Origin: an uncultured Collinsella sp.
GTDB taxonomy: Bacteria > Actinomycetota > Coriobacteriia > Coriobacteriales > Coriobacteriaceae
Assembly (NCBI GenBank): GCA_958407085.1
Contig: CATYHY010000014.1
Coordinates: 1-17,998 of the forward strand
Length of the DNA stretch: 17,998 nt
Direction: 5' to 3'
The notes beneath the pieces are model-generated. The model saw nothing but the letters and a program-made list of their open reading frames with translations. It did not search any database and was not told the origin of the DNA. Every line of letters starts with the position of its first letter. Positions within the stretch are counted from its first letter, which is position 1. The position numbers and the translations under genes are program-made. Of this stretch, positions 1-5,709 are shown piece after piece.

Positions 1-1
1 G

Positions 2-784
2 GACGTCGACGGCCTGGGCGACGAGATCGTCGACAAGATGATCGCCGCCGGCCTGATTCACGATGTCGCGGACTTCTACCAGCTCACGGTCGACGATATC
101 GCCGGCCTGGACACGGGGCGTACCTATGCCAGCTCCAACAGCAAAAAGGGCGTCAAGAAGGGCGACCCCATCCCGGTAGGCCTCAAGACGGCTGAGAAAA
201 TCATCGCCGAGCTCAACAAGTCCAAGAGCCAGCCGCTCGGTCGCGTGCTGTTTGCCCTGGGTATCCGCCACGTGGGCAAGAGTGTGGGTGAGGTCATCGC
301 CGAGCGATTCCTGTCGATTGACAAGCTCATCTTGGCGAGCGAAGAGGATATTGCCGAGTGCGAGGGCATCGGCCCCAAGATTGCGGCGAGCGTTAAGCAG
401 TTCCTGGCCGTGCCCGAGAACCTTGCCGTGCTGGAACGTCTGCGTCAGGCGGGCCTTTCGCTCGAGGTCGACTTGGGCGCTGCGCACGCGCAAGCCGCAG
501 CCGACGCTGGCGTGGCGGGCGAGCTCGCCGACGCACAGCCGCTTGCGGGTCTGACCTTCGTGCTCACCGGCACGCTCGTCAACCGCACGCGCGACGAGGC
601 GGGCGCGGCGCTCAAGGTGCTCGGCGCCAAGGTTTCGGGCAGCGTGTCAAAGAAGACGAGCTATCTGGTCGCCGGCCCCAAAGCGGGCTCCAAGCTCACC
701 AAGGCTGAGCAGCTGGGCGTACCCGTACTGGACGAGGATGCACTCGAGCAGATCTTGGCGACTGGTGAGGTGCCCCAGGCTTAG
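2..784 (+). CDS. ligA: NAD-dependent DNA ligase LigA, C-terminal part (5' end outside window)
   Basis: This is the 3' end of the replicative and repair ligase that seals nicks in duplex DNA using NAD+. The reading frame is open from base 2, so the gene starts upstream of the window; the ATG at 38 is internal. About 260 of the usual ~670 residues are visible. They show helix-hairpin-helix repeats (DVDGLGDEIVDKM at the edge, then LGIRHVGKSVGE and CEGIGPKIAASV) and a C-terminal BRCT domain from about base 540 (LAGLTFVLTGTL ... KTSYLVAGPKAGSKLTKAEQLG). The adenylation and OB domains lie outside. Between LTVDDIAGLD and KTAEKII there is a Lys/Gly-rich insertion of roughly 20 residues (about bases 115-180) where most LigA proteins have a short turn. 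The gene ends at TAG 782-784, just before a strong terminator. The family assignment is secure. Confidence 0.96.
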   Translation, partial: DVDGLGDEIVDKMIAAGLIHDVADFYQLTVDDIAGLDTGRTYASSNSKKGVKKGDPIPVGLKTAEKIIAELNKSKSQPLGRVLFALGIRHVGKSVGEVIAERFLSIDKLILASEEDIAECEGIGPKIAASVKQFLAVPENLAVLERLRQAGLSLEVDLGAAHAQAAADAGVAGELADAQPLAGLTFVLTGTLVNRTRDEAGAALKVLGAKVSGSVSKKTSYLVAGPKAGSKLTKAEQLGVPVLDEDALEQILATGEVPQA

Positions 785-804
785 TACATCGATAACCAAA
801 TTAG

Positions 805-845
805 AAAACCTCCCGGAAAGGTTGATACTTTCCGGGAGGTTTTTA
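805..845 (+). terminator. Rho-independent terminator of ligA
   Basis: A perfect 16-bp inverted repeat (arms 805-820 and 828-843, core CCTCCCGGAAAG / CTTTCCGGGAGG) encloses a 7-nt loop and ends in a T-run. The A-run on the left arm would let it act in both directions. It lies 20 nt after the ligA stop codon. Confidence 0.93.
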
Positions 846-889
846 TTTGGGCGTGGTGGCGGGCAGCATGATCTGCGTCATGTAGGTTG
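842..889 (-). repeat. Diverged direct repeat, copy A; possible relic of a gene tail on the minus strand
   Basis: This 48-nt stretch matches 2175-2222 at 38 of 48 positions in the same orientation. Read on the minus strand, both copies encode a similar C-terminus with a stop at the same place: here TYMTQIMLPATTPK, in copy B TYVTQITVPVAPSK. The best conserved part is TGATCTGCGTCA, which also lies in a small hairpin (CATGA / TCATG). No longer homologous reading frame is visible upstream on the minus strand. It could be the tail of a lost gene or a structured repeat; I do not recognise a parent protein. Confidence 0.5.
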
Positions 890-950
890 CTGAGGGTGAC
901 CCTGCGGAGCGGTGTCGTTCCGGAGCGATAGAAGATTCATTCAAAGCAAA

Positions 951-987
951 GGGGCCCCGCAGTGAGGTCTCACAACGGGGCTGCCCC
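951..987. other. GC-rich hairpin upstream of the toxin-antitoxin promoter
   Basis: GGGG 951-954 pairs with CCCC 984-987, the run ending at G959 pairs with CGGGG 976-980, and GTGA/TCAC closes the apex. On the plus strand it is not followed by a T-run; on the minus strand it is followed by TTTGCTTTGA. It may insulate the promoter at 1002-1035 or be a decayed intergenic hairpin. Function is not clear. Confidence 0.35.
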
Positions 988-1001
988 ATTGTGATGAGTT
1001 T

Positions 1002-1035
1002 TATACACTTTAACATTAATATTAACGTGTATACT
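1002..1035 (+). promoter_or_regulatory. Promoter with 32-bp palindromic operator for the toxin-antitoxin operon
   Basis: Positions 1002-1033 form a near-perfect dyad with outer arms TATACAC / GTGTATA and inner symmetric TTAA and ATTAAT blocks; only two base pairs break the symmetry. The right arm contains a TATACT -10 box (1030-1035), with a weak TTTAAC-like -35 about 15 nt upstream. The site is AT-rich in GC-rich surroundings and 34 nt before the antitoxin ATG. Phd-type antitoxins commonly repress their own operon by binding such palindromes, so this is the likely autoregulatory operator. Confidence 0.7.
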
Positions 1036-1068
1036 TAGCAGTGAAGATATATGTTGAGAGGAGCAGTT

Positions 1069-1461
1069 ATGGTTACCGTCGCGTTTTCGGAACTGCGCCA
1101 AAACCTTACGCAGGTGGCCGAAAAGGTTGCCAATGAGGGCGAGGAGGTTGTGGTCTTCAAGCGGAGCAAGCCGTTGTTCAAGATCGTGCCGCTCGACTAT
1201 GAAGGTCCAGTTACGGTGGAATATGACGCTGCCCAGGAGCGTGGGGGCGCAAAACCGACGTGCGGCACGGGCAAGCCCAAGCGCGACGTGGGTACGATGT
1301 GGCATCCCAAGATCACCTGGAAGGAGATCCGTGAGATGCTCGCGGAGAATGAGGACTACCAGGAGTATCTCGATATCGTGGCTAACATGCCAAAGGGAAC
1401 GCCGCTCGATACGATGACGGTTGAAGATGAAAAGCGCGTCGCGAGGGAGCGCTACCTATGA
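1069..1461 (+). CDS. Phd/YefM-type antitoxin
   Basis: This 130-residue protein begins with a typical Phd/YefM DNA-binding fold (MVTVAFSELRQNLTQVAEKV, then EEVVVFKRSKPLFKIVPL). It continues with a longer C-terminal tail (from about residue 80, KITWKEIREMLAENEDY) that would wrap the toxin. The start at 1069 is chosen over the in-frame ATG at 1051 because GAGAGGAG at 1056-1063 sits 5 nt before it and the fold begins there. The stop overlaps the next start as ATGA (1458-1461), so antitoxin and toxin are translationally coupled. The role inferred from the family is neutralising the downstream PIN RNase and repressing the operon through the palindrome at 1002-1033. Partnering of a Phd antitoxin with a PIN toxin is established (Phd-VapC pairs). 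The exact subfamily is not known. Confidence 0.85.
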   Translation: MVTVAFSELRQNLTQVAEKVANEGEEVVVFKRSKPLFKIVPLDYEGPVTVEYDAAQERGGAKPTCGTGKPKRDVGTMWHPKITWKEIREMLAENEDYQEYLDIVANMPKGTPLDTMTVEDEKRVARERYL

Positions 1462-1880
1462 GGGCATTTCTCGATACCAATTTTCTGCTCGATTGCGTGC
1501 TGCCGGGCCGGCCGGAGCATGGGGCGGCGCAAACGACCAAGGGGCTCGTTGACGTGGGACTTATCGAGGGTGTTGTTTCGGCCTGCTCTCTCAAGGACGC
1601 GTACTACATTCTCACTAAACAGGCAGGCGAGGCGCGCGCCCGCGAGGTAGTGCGCGACTGTCTTAAGAGCTACTCGGTAGAGCCTCTCGACCAAGAAGCT
1701 TGTTTTACCTCCGCCTATTCCGATGAGCCGGACTTTGAGGACGGCTGTATCCGTGCGATGGCCGAGCGTGCCGGCGTGGACTTTATTATCACGCGTGACC
1801 GCGCCGCTTTTGTGCGCTCGACCATCAAGACCTTCTCGCCTGCAGAGTTCATCCGTGCGTTTCCGATTCCGGAGGAGTAA
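1458..1880 (+). CDS. PIN-domain ribonuclease toxin (VapC-like, PIN_3 type)
   Basis: This 140-residue single-domain protein has PIN hallmarks. MRAFLDTNFLLD carries the first catalytic Asp (D6) with T7/N8. The central DFEDG block (D92, E94, D95) supplies the second acidic cluster, and FIITRD supplies D114. Such proteins are Mg2+-dependent endoribonucleases that cleave tRNA, rRNA or mRNA when the antitoxin is degraded; the target cannot be told from sequence. The start codon overlaps the antitoxin stop (ATGA), the classic toxin-antitoxin arrangement. All acidic residues expected for activity are present, so it looks intact. It ends at TAA 1878-1880, four bases before a REP-like palindrome. PIN family assignment is strong; toxin function follows from context. 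Confidence 0.86.
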   Translation: MRAFLDTNFLLDCVLPGRPEHGAAQTTKGLVDVGLIEGVVSACSLKDAYYILTKQAGEARAREVVRDCLKSYSVEPLDQEACFTSAYSDEPDFEDGCIRAMAERAGVDFIITRDRAAFVRSTIKTFSPAEFIRAFPIPEE

Positions 1881-1883
1881 AAC

Positions 1884-1916
1884 CGCCACACCGGGGACTG
1901 TCCCCGGCGTTTGGCG
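1884..1916. repeat. REP-like palindrome with GGGGACTGTCCCC core
   Basis: CCGGGGAC / GTCCCCGG (1891-1907, single central T) is flanked by CGCCA 1884-1888 and TGGCG 1912-1916, giving a two-step hairpin. GGGGAC-GTCCCC motifs are common in REP-type elements mobilised by RAYT transposases in many bacteria. No transposase is present in the window. The element lies exactly where homology to the downstream antitoxin remnant begins. Confidence 0.6.
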
Positions 1917-2133
1917 AGCTTGTTGGGAGGCTCCTGGTCCAGTGACTGTTACAAAAAACGGCTATAGCAAATTTGTTGTACTTCGGTCTGAAGACTATGA
2001 CTTCATGGTTCAGGAACAGGCTAAGGCTCGTCTGATGGCTCGTATAGCTGTGGCCGAGCGGGAGCGTGCTGCTGGCATGGCGCGTGATGCCTTTGAGGCT
2101 CTCGATGACCTTGAGGCAAAATATGGCCTATAA
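1917..2133 (+). pseudogene. Truncated Phd/YefM antitoxin remnant (second toxin-antitoxin module)
   Basis: The frame ending at TAA 2131-2133 reads GPVTVTKNGYSKFVVLRSED followed by an alpha-helical tail (YDFMVQEQAKARLMARIAVA) and ends DLEAKYGL. This is the middle and C-terminal part of a Phd/YefM antitoxin that normally partners RelE. The N-terminal 20-25 residues that hold the first strand and helix are missing; their place is taken by the REP-like palindrome at 1884-1916. A GTG at 1942 could start a 63-residue product, but its ribosome binding site (GGGAGG 1925-1930) is 11 nt away. It is probably non-functional, though it could still bind a RelE toxin from elsewhere. It is unrelated in detail to the intact antitoxin upstream. 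Confidence 0.75.
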
Positions 2134-2164
2134 CGTCAAGATTCTGCCTTCAGCCGAACGTTTT
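2123..2164 (+). pseudogene. RelE-type toxin remnant (first ~13 codons)
   Basis: The ATG at 2123 overlaps the antitoxin remnant's end. It gives MAYNVKILPSAER, the usual N-terminus of RelE/ParE-type toxins (first beta strand and start of helix 1). After about 2161 the similarity stops and the frame runs into the flanking repeat, ending at a TAG near 2219. The catalytic core is absent, so this is a broken gene end. The assignment rests on a short match, but the overlap with a Phd/YefM C-terminus supports it. Confidence 0.62.
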
Positions 2165-2174
2165 CTGGGCAGTT

Positions 2175-2222
2175 CTTATTTGGACGGGGCAACCGGCACC
2201 GTGATCTGCGTCACGTAGGTTG
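2175..2222 (-). repeat. Diverged direct repeat, copy B; minus-strand gene tail relic
   Basis: This is the partner of 842-889 (38 of 48 identical). On the minus strand the open frame continues back towards the MATE stop and reads EIALIDDIISDDPTTYVTQI then TVPVAPSK and a TAA stop. It contains the hairpin CGTGA/TCACG around the conserved TCTGCG. Compared with copy A both arms changed in a compensating way. It lies between the RelE remnant and the MATE gene. The parent gene is not recognised. Confidence 0.5.
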
Positions 2223-2273
2223 TGGGGTCGTCGCTGATGATGTCGTCGATAAGGGCGATTTCGCGTTGCCCCG

Positions 2274-3620
2274 CTACGCTGCCAACTTGTCAAAAGCCCC
2301 GCGTCGGTTGAGCACGGTAAACGCGACAACACAGATGACTGCCGACAGAATCGACCCGCACGGCGAAGCGATGCCCATGGGAAACAGCGTGTCGGAATAG
2401 GCGTTCGACAGCAGCCACGCGCCCGGCACGCGAATGAGCGCCACGGCCAGCACGTTGTGCGCAAAGCCGATGTAGCTCTTGCCATACGCAGCGAAAAAGC
2501 CGCTAAAGCAAATGTGGATGCCGGCAAAAATCGCGTCGAAAATATAGCTGCGCATATAGCCGGTGCCGGCCGCGACCACCGCAGAGTCCTTGGCAAAAAA
2601 GCCGATAAACGCCGGCGCCACCAGCCACATCAGCACCGTGATCAGGCAGCCGTACACCACCGAGATCGTCATGGCGTCTTTAAGCACCTGACATGCGCGG
2701 TCGCCCTTGCCCGCGCCGGCGTTTTGCGCCGTGAGCGCGCTGACGGTGGCACCCATGGAACTCGGCACAATGAACAAAAAGCTGATCATCTTCTCGACCA
2801 GGCCCACGGCGGCGGCGTCGACGAGCCCTCGGTGGTTGGCAATGACGGTGATGAACATAAACGCCACCTGGATGCAGCCGTCCTGCACGGCCACGGGCAC
2901 GCCGATCTTAAGAATGCTGCCGAGCACCTCGGGCTGGGGGCGCAGGTCGCTGCGCTTAACGTGGATGTTCGTGCGGCGGCTCTTGAGCCACACGAGTGCG
3001 AGGGCAACGCTGGCCGTCTGGGCGGTTACCGTGCCGAGCGCCGCGCCCACGGGGCCGAGCCCCATGTGCCCGATAAACAGAAAATCGAGCGCGATGTTAA
3101 TGATGCACGCCACGCCGATCACGTACATGGGCGAGCGCGAATCGCCCAGCCCGCGAAAGATGGCCGAAAGAATGTTGTATGCGGCGATAAACGGAATGCC
3201 GACAAAGCAGATACGCAGGTAGGCGGCGGTTCCTTCGACTGCCTCGGCCGGCGTGCCAATGAGCGCCACGATTTGCGGGCACAGTGCGAGCAGGATAGCG
3301 GCCAGCACCACCGAGACACCCATAAAGAGCGTGATGGTGTTGCCGATGGCGGTCTCGGCGCGGTCGAAGCGACGCGAGCCCACGGCGTGGCCGACGATGA
3401 CCGTCGTTCCCATGGCCAGGCCCACGAGCGTCACGGTAATGATATAGAGCGTCTGCGCGCCATTACCCACGGCGGTGATGCCGGCGGCGCCGCTAAACTG
3501 CCCCATCATGTACAGGTCGGCCATGCCGTAGAGCATCTGCAAAAAGTACGAGAGCATATAGGGCAGGGCAAAGACCGCGATGGTCTTAAGGACATTGCCG
3601 CGTGTGAGGTCGTGTTCCAT
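2274..3620 (-). CDS. MATE family multidrug efflux transporter
   Basis: A 448-residue polytopic membrane protein, the usual MATE length, with about 12 hydrophobic segments in two homologous halves. The N-terminus DLTRGNVLKTIAVFALPYML, then QMLYGMADLYMMGQFSG, is characteristic of the MatE fold; the second half starts near ILKIGVPVAVQDG. MATE proteins expel cationic drugs and other toxic compounds using a Na+ or H+ gradient; the substrate here is unknown. The ATG at 3618-3620 is preferred because the conserved N-terminus starts there. It is transcribed alone, divergently from the ABC exporter genes 259 nt away. Its promoter (3661-3691) has the long spacer and dyad of MerR-activated genes, suggesting induction by a drug-sensing regulator encoded elsewhere. 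No clear terminator follows; the gene runs into repeat B. Confidence 0.93.
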   Translation of the reverse strand: MEHDLTRGNVLKTIAVFALPYMLSYFLQMLYGMADLYMMGQFSGAAGITAVGNGAQTLYIITVTLVGLAMGTTVIVGHAVGSRRFDRAETAIGNTITLFMGVSVVLAAILLALCPQIVALIGTPAEAVEGTAAYLRICFVGIPFIAAYNILSAIFRGLGDSRSPMYVIGVACIINIALDFLFIGHMGLGPVGAALGTVTAQTASVALALVWLKSRRTNIHVKRSDLRPQPEVLGSILKIGVPVAVQDGCIQVAFMFITVIANHRGLVDAAAVGLVEKMISFLFIVPSSMGATVSALTAQNAGAGKGDRACQVLKDAMTISVVYGCLITVLMWLVAPAFIGFFAKDSAVVAAGTGYMRSYIFDAIFAGIHICFSGFFAAYGKSYIGFAHNVLAVALIRVPGAWLLSNAYSDTLFPMGIASPCGSILSAVICVVAFTVLNRRGAFDKLAA

Positions 3621-3660
3621 GGGCGGGGCTTTCTGGCTTGGTTCGTTTAGCTACCAGTGT

Positions 3661-3691
3661 AGTGAAAACCCTACAACGATTGTAGAGTCAA
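3661..3691 (-). promoter_or_regulatory. MerR-type promoter of the MATE gene (19-bp spacer with dyad)
   Basis: On the minus strand a TTGACT -35 (3686-3691) and a TTCACT -10 (3661-3666) are separated by 19 bp. The spacer holds the perfect dyad CTACAA-tcg-TTGTAG (3671-3685) followed by GGGTT. A 19-20 bp spacer with a centred dyad is the established signature of promoters that MerR-family activators untwist. The ATG lies about 40 nt downstream. No merR-like gene is in the window. Confidence 0.7.
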
Positions 3692-3728
3692 GGTTTGTGT
3701 TGACGCCGGAGCGAAAAAAGTCTCGCGC

Positions 3729-3751
3729 ACCATTATTCCGAGTGAATATGG
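3729..3751. promoter_or_regulatory. Candidate operator dyad upstream of the ABC exporter
   Basis: The arms CCATTATTC (3730-3738) and GAATATGG (3744-3751) form an imperfect dyad with a 5-nt centre. The left arm, ACCATTATTC, recurs as a direct repeat at 3816-3825 within the ABC promoter. Paired sites of this kind fit a dimeric local regulator (MarR- or PadR-like), but none is encoded here. Tentative. Confidence 0.35.
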
Positions 3752-3810
3752 ACACACATCACGAGAACTCGCCGCCGGCGCTAACCTTGCAGAAAACGAT
3801 TTCGGAATAC

Positions 3811-3840
3811 TTGACACCATTATTCGGCGCGCAATAATAC
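3811..3840 (+). promoter_or_regulatory. Sigma-70 promoter of the ABC exporter operon
   Basis: A consensus TTGACA -35 (3811-3816) is followed after 18 nt by TAATAC (3835-3840); AATAAT at 3833 is an alternative -10 with 16 nt. The spacer contains inverted arms ATTATT 3819-3824 and AATAAT 3833-3838, so a regulator binding there would block RNA polymerase. The GTG start is 40 nt downstream. Confidence 0.72.
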
Positions 3841-3879
3841 GTGCGTTTGCGAACAACGTTTGATGGGGGTTGAACCTGC

Positions 3880-5709
3880 GTGCGCAATCTCAAAATACTG
3901 TTTTCCTATCTAGGGGCATACCGTCGCGATGCCATCCTCGGCGTGTTCTTTGTGTCGGTCGAGACGGTGCTCGAGCTGTTTATCCCGGTCATCATGGCCA
4001 ACATCATCGATGTGGGCGTGCCTGCGTGTGATATCAACTACATGCTGCTACAGGGTGCGTACATGTTGGTGTGCGCTGCGCTTTCGCTGGTACTGGGCTT
4101 GGGTTATGCCCGCACGTCCGCCCGCGTTGCCTCGGGCCTAGGCGCTAACCTGCGCGAGGCCGAGTACAAAAAGATTCAGACGCTCGCTTTTGGTAACCTG
4201 GACAACTACGACGCCAGCTCGCTCGTCACCCGCATGACCACGGACATCACCGTTATCCAAAATGCTGTGGGCAACGGCTTTCGCCCTATGGTGCGCGGCC
4301 CGGTGACGCTTATCGTCGGCCTTATCTACGCGCTGATGCTGTCGCGCCCGCTCGCCAACGTCTTTGCGATCATCTTGCCCGTGCTGGCAATCGTACTGGG
4401 CGTCATCACCTATCGCGTCAGTCCGCTCTACCGCCAACTCCAGACCTCGATGGACCACCTCAACGGCGTGGTACAGGAAGACCTCACCGCCGTGCGTGCC
4501 GTCAAGGCCTACGTTCGTACCGAGCACGAGGAGGCCAAGTTCGACACCGTCAATACCGAGCTCGCCGGCACGGCGACAAAGACCTTTGGCAGCGCGGTGC
4601 TCAACCTGCCGGTGTTTCAGCTGTCGATGTACGTGGCTGCGCTCTCTATCCTGTGGATTGGCGGCCGCATGATTCTCGCCGGCAAGCTGGGCGTGGGCTC
4701 GCTCACGGGCTTTATGAGCTACGTGCTGCTGATCATGAATTCGCTCATGATGATTTCCAACGTGTTTTTGCTGCTCACGCGCGCTCTTACGAGTGTGGGC
4801 CGTATCGCCGAGGTGCTCGATGAGGAGCCCTTTATCGCCAACCCCGCGGGAGACCTCGCGATTGCGGCACCAGCGGACGGCAGTATCGAGTTTCGCGACG
4901 TTTCCTTTAAATACCGCGCGGATGCAGCCGAGGATGTGCTCGAGCATATCGACCTTCGCATCGAGAGCGGCTCGACGGTGGGCATCCTCGGCGGTACGGG
5001 ATCGGGCAAGAGCTCGCTTGTGCAGCTGATTGCGCGCCTGTACGACGCTACCGAGGGCGCCGTGCTTGTGGGCGGACGTGACGTGCGTGACTACGACCTC
5101 GCGACCCTACGCGACGCCGTGGGCATTGTGCTGCAAAAGAACGTGCTGTTTACGGGCACCGTGCGCGAGAACCTGCAGTGGGGCAATCCGCAGGCGTCGG
5201 ACGATGAGCTCCTCGCGGCTTGCCGCGCGGCGTGCGTGGACGAGTTCCTTGATCGCATCGGCGGGCTGGACGGCGAGTTGGGCCAAGGCGGCGCCGGTGT
5301 CTCGGGTGGCCAGAAGCAACGCCTGTGCATCGCGCGCACGCTGCTCAAGCATCCGCGCGTGCTCATTTTTGATGACTCCACCAGCGCGGTCGATATGGCG
5401 ACCGACGCAAAGATTCGCGAGCATATCGCTCGGATTCCCGATGCGACCGTGCTCATCATCGCCCAGCGCATCGCGAGTGTCATGGATGCCGATCGCATTG
5501 TGGTGCTGGACGACGGTCGTGTCCACGGCGTGGGCACGCACGAGGAACTGCTGGCGGGCGACAACATATACCAGGAGATTTACGCCTCGCAGATGGAGTT
5601 TGCGGGGAACGCGGACGCCGGCGATGGCAACGACGATGGTTGCGCGAATGATCCGTTTTCCTCCGTCCCCGGAGGATCGCCCTTGGAAGGGGGTGAGCGC
5701 CATGCCTAA
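3880..5709 (+). CDS. Heterodimeric ABC exporter, degenerate-site half (membrane + ATPase)
   Basis: A 609-residue type IV ABC exporter half-transporter: six membrane helices in about residues 15-300, then a nucleotide-binding domain. Walker A is GGTGSGKS (371-378) and the signature VSGGQ (474-478). Walker B ends FDDS with D499 where the catalytic Glu should be, and the switch-loop His is replaced by Gln (AQR, Q529). These two substitutions mark the non-hydrolysing half of heterodimeric exporters such as TM287/288 and BmrCD. Its intact signature would complete the active site of the partner. The start is GTG at 3880, preceded by GATGGGGG at 3862-3869. The stop overlaps the next start by 8 bp, so the two halves are co-translated. 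Substrate unknown, probably drug or lipid-like. The last ~30 residues are low-complexity and acidic. Confidence 0.93.
   Translation: MRNLKILFSYLGAYRRDAILGVFFVSVETVLELFIPVIMANIIDVGVPACDINYMLLQGAYMLVCAALSLVLGLGYARTSARVASGLGANLREAEYKKIQTLAFGNLDNYDASSLVTRMTTDITVIQNAVGNGFRPMVRGPVTLIVGLIYALMLSRPLANVFAIILPVLAIVLGVITYRVSPLYRQLQTSMDHLNGVVQEDLTAVRAVKAYVRTEHEEAKFDTVNTELAGTATKTFGSAVLNLPVFQLSMYVAALSILWIGGRMILAGKLGVGSLTGFMSYVLLIMNSLMMISNVFLLLTRALTSVGRIAEVLDEEPFIANPAGDLAIAAPADGSIEFRDVSFKYRADAAEDVLEHIDLRIESGSTVGILGGTGSGKSSLVQLIARLYDATEGAVLVGGRDVRDYDLATLRDAVGIVLQKNVLFTGTVRENLQWGNPQASDDELLAACRAACVDEFLDRIGGLDGELGQGGAGVSGGQKQRLCIARTLLKHPRVLIFDDSTSAVDMATDAKIREHIARIPDATVLIIAQRIASVMDADRIVVLDDGRVHGVGTHEELLAGDNIYQEIYASQMEFAGNADAGDGNDDGCANDPFSSVPGGSPLEGGERHA

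Noticed and set aside
2457..3650. 397-codon plus-strand open frame across the MATE gene
   Set aside because: Antisense shadow of the MATE coding sequence; composition dominated by His, Arg, Asp and Gly with no recognisable domain.
3580..3837. 85-codon plus-strand frame in the MATE-ABC intergenic region
   Set aside because: It overlaps the MATE start and both promoters, has no ribosome site and no family resemblance.
4138..4947. 269-codon minus-strand open frame opposite the first ABC gene
   Set aside because: Antisense shadow within the membrane domain of the exporter; no signal of its own.
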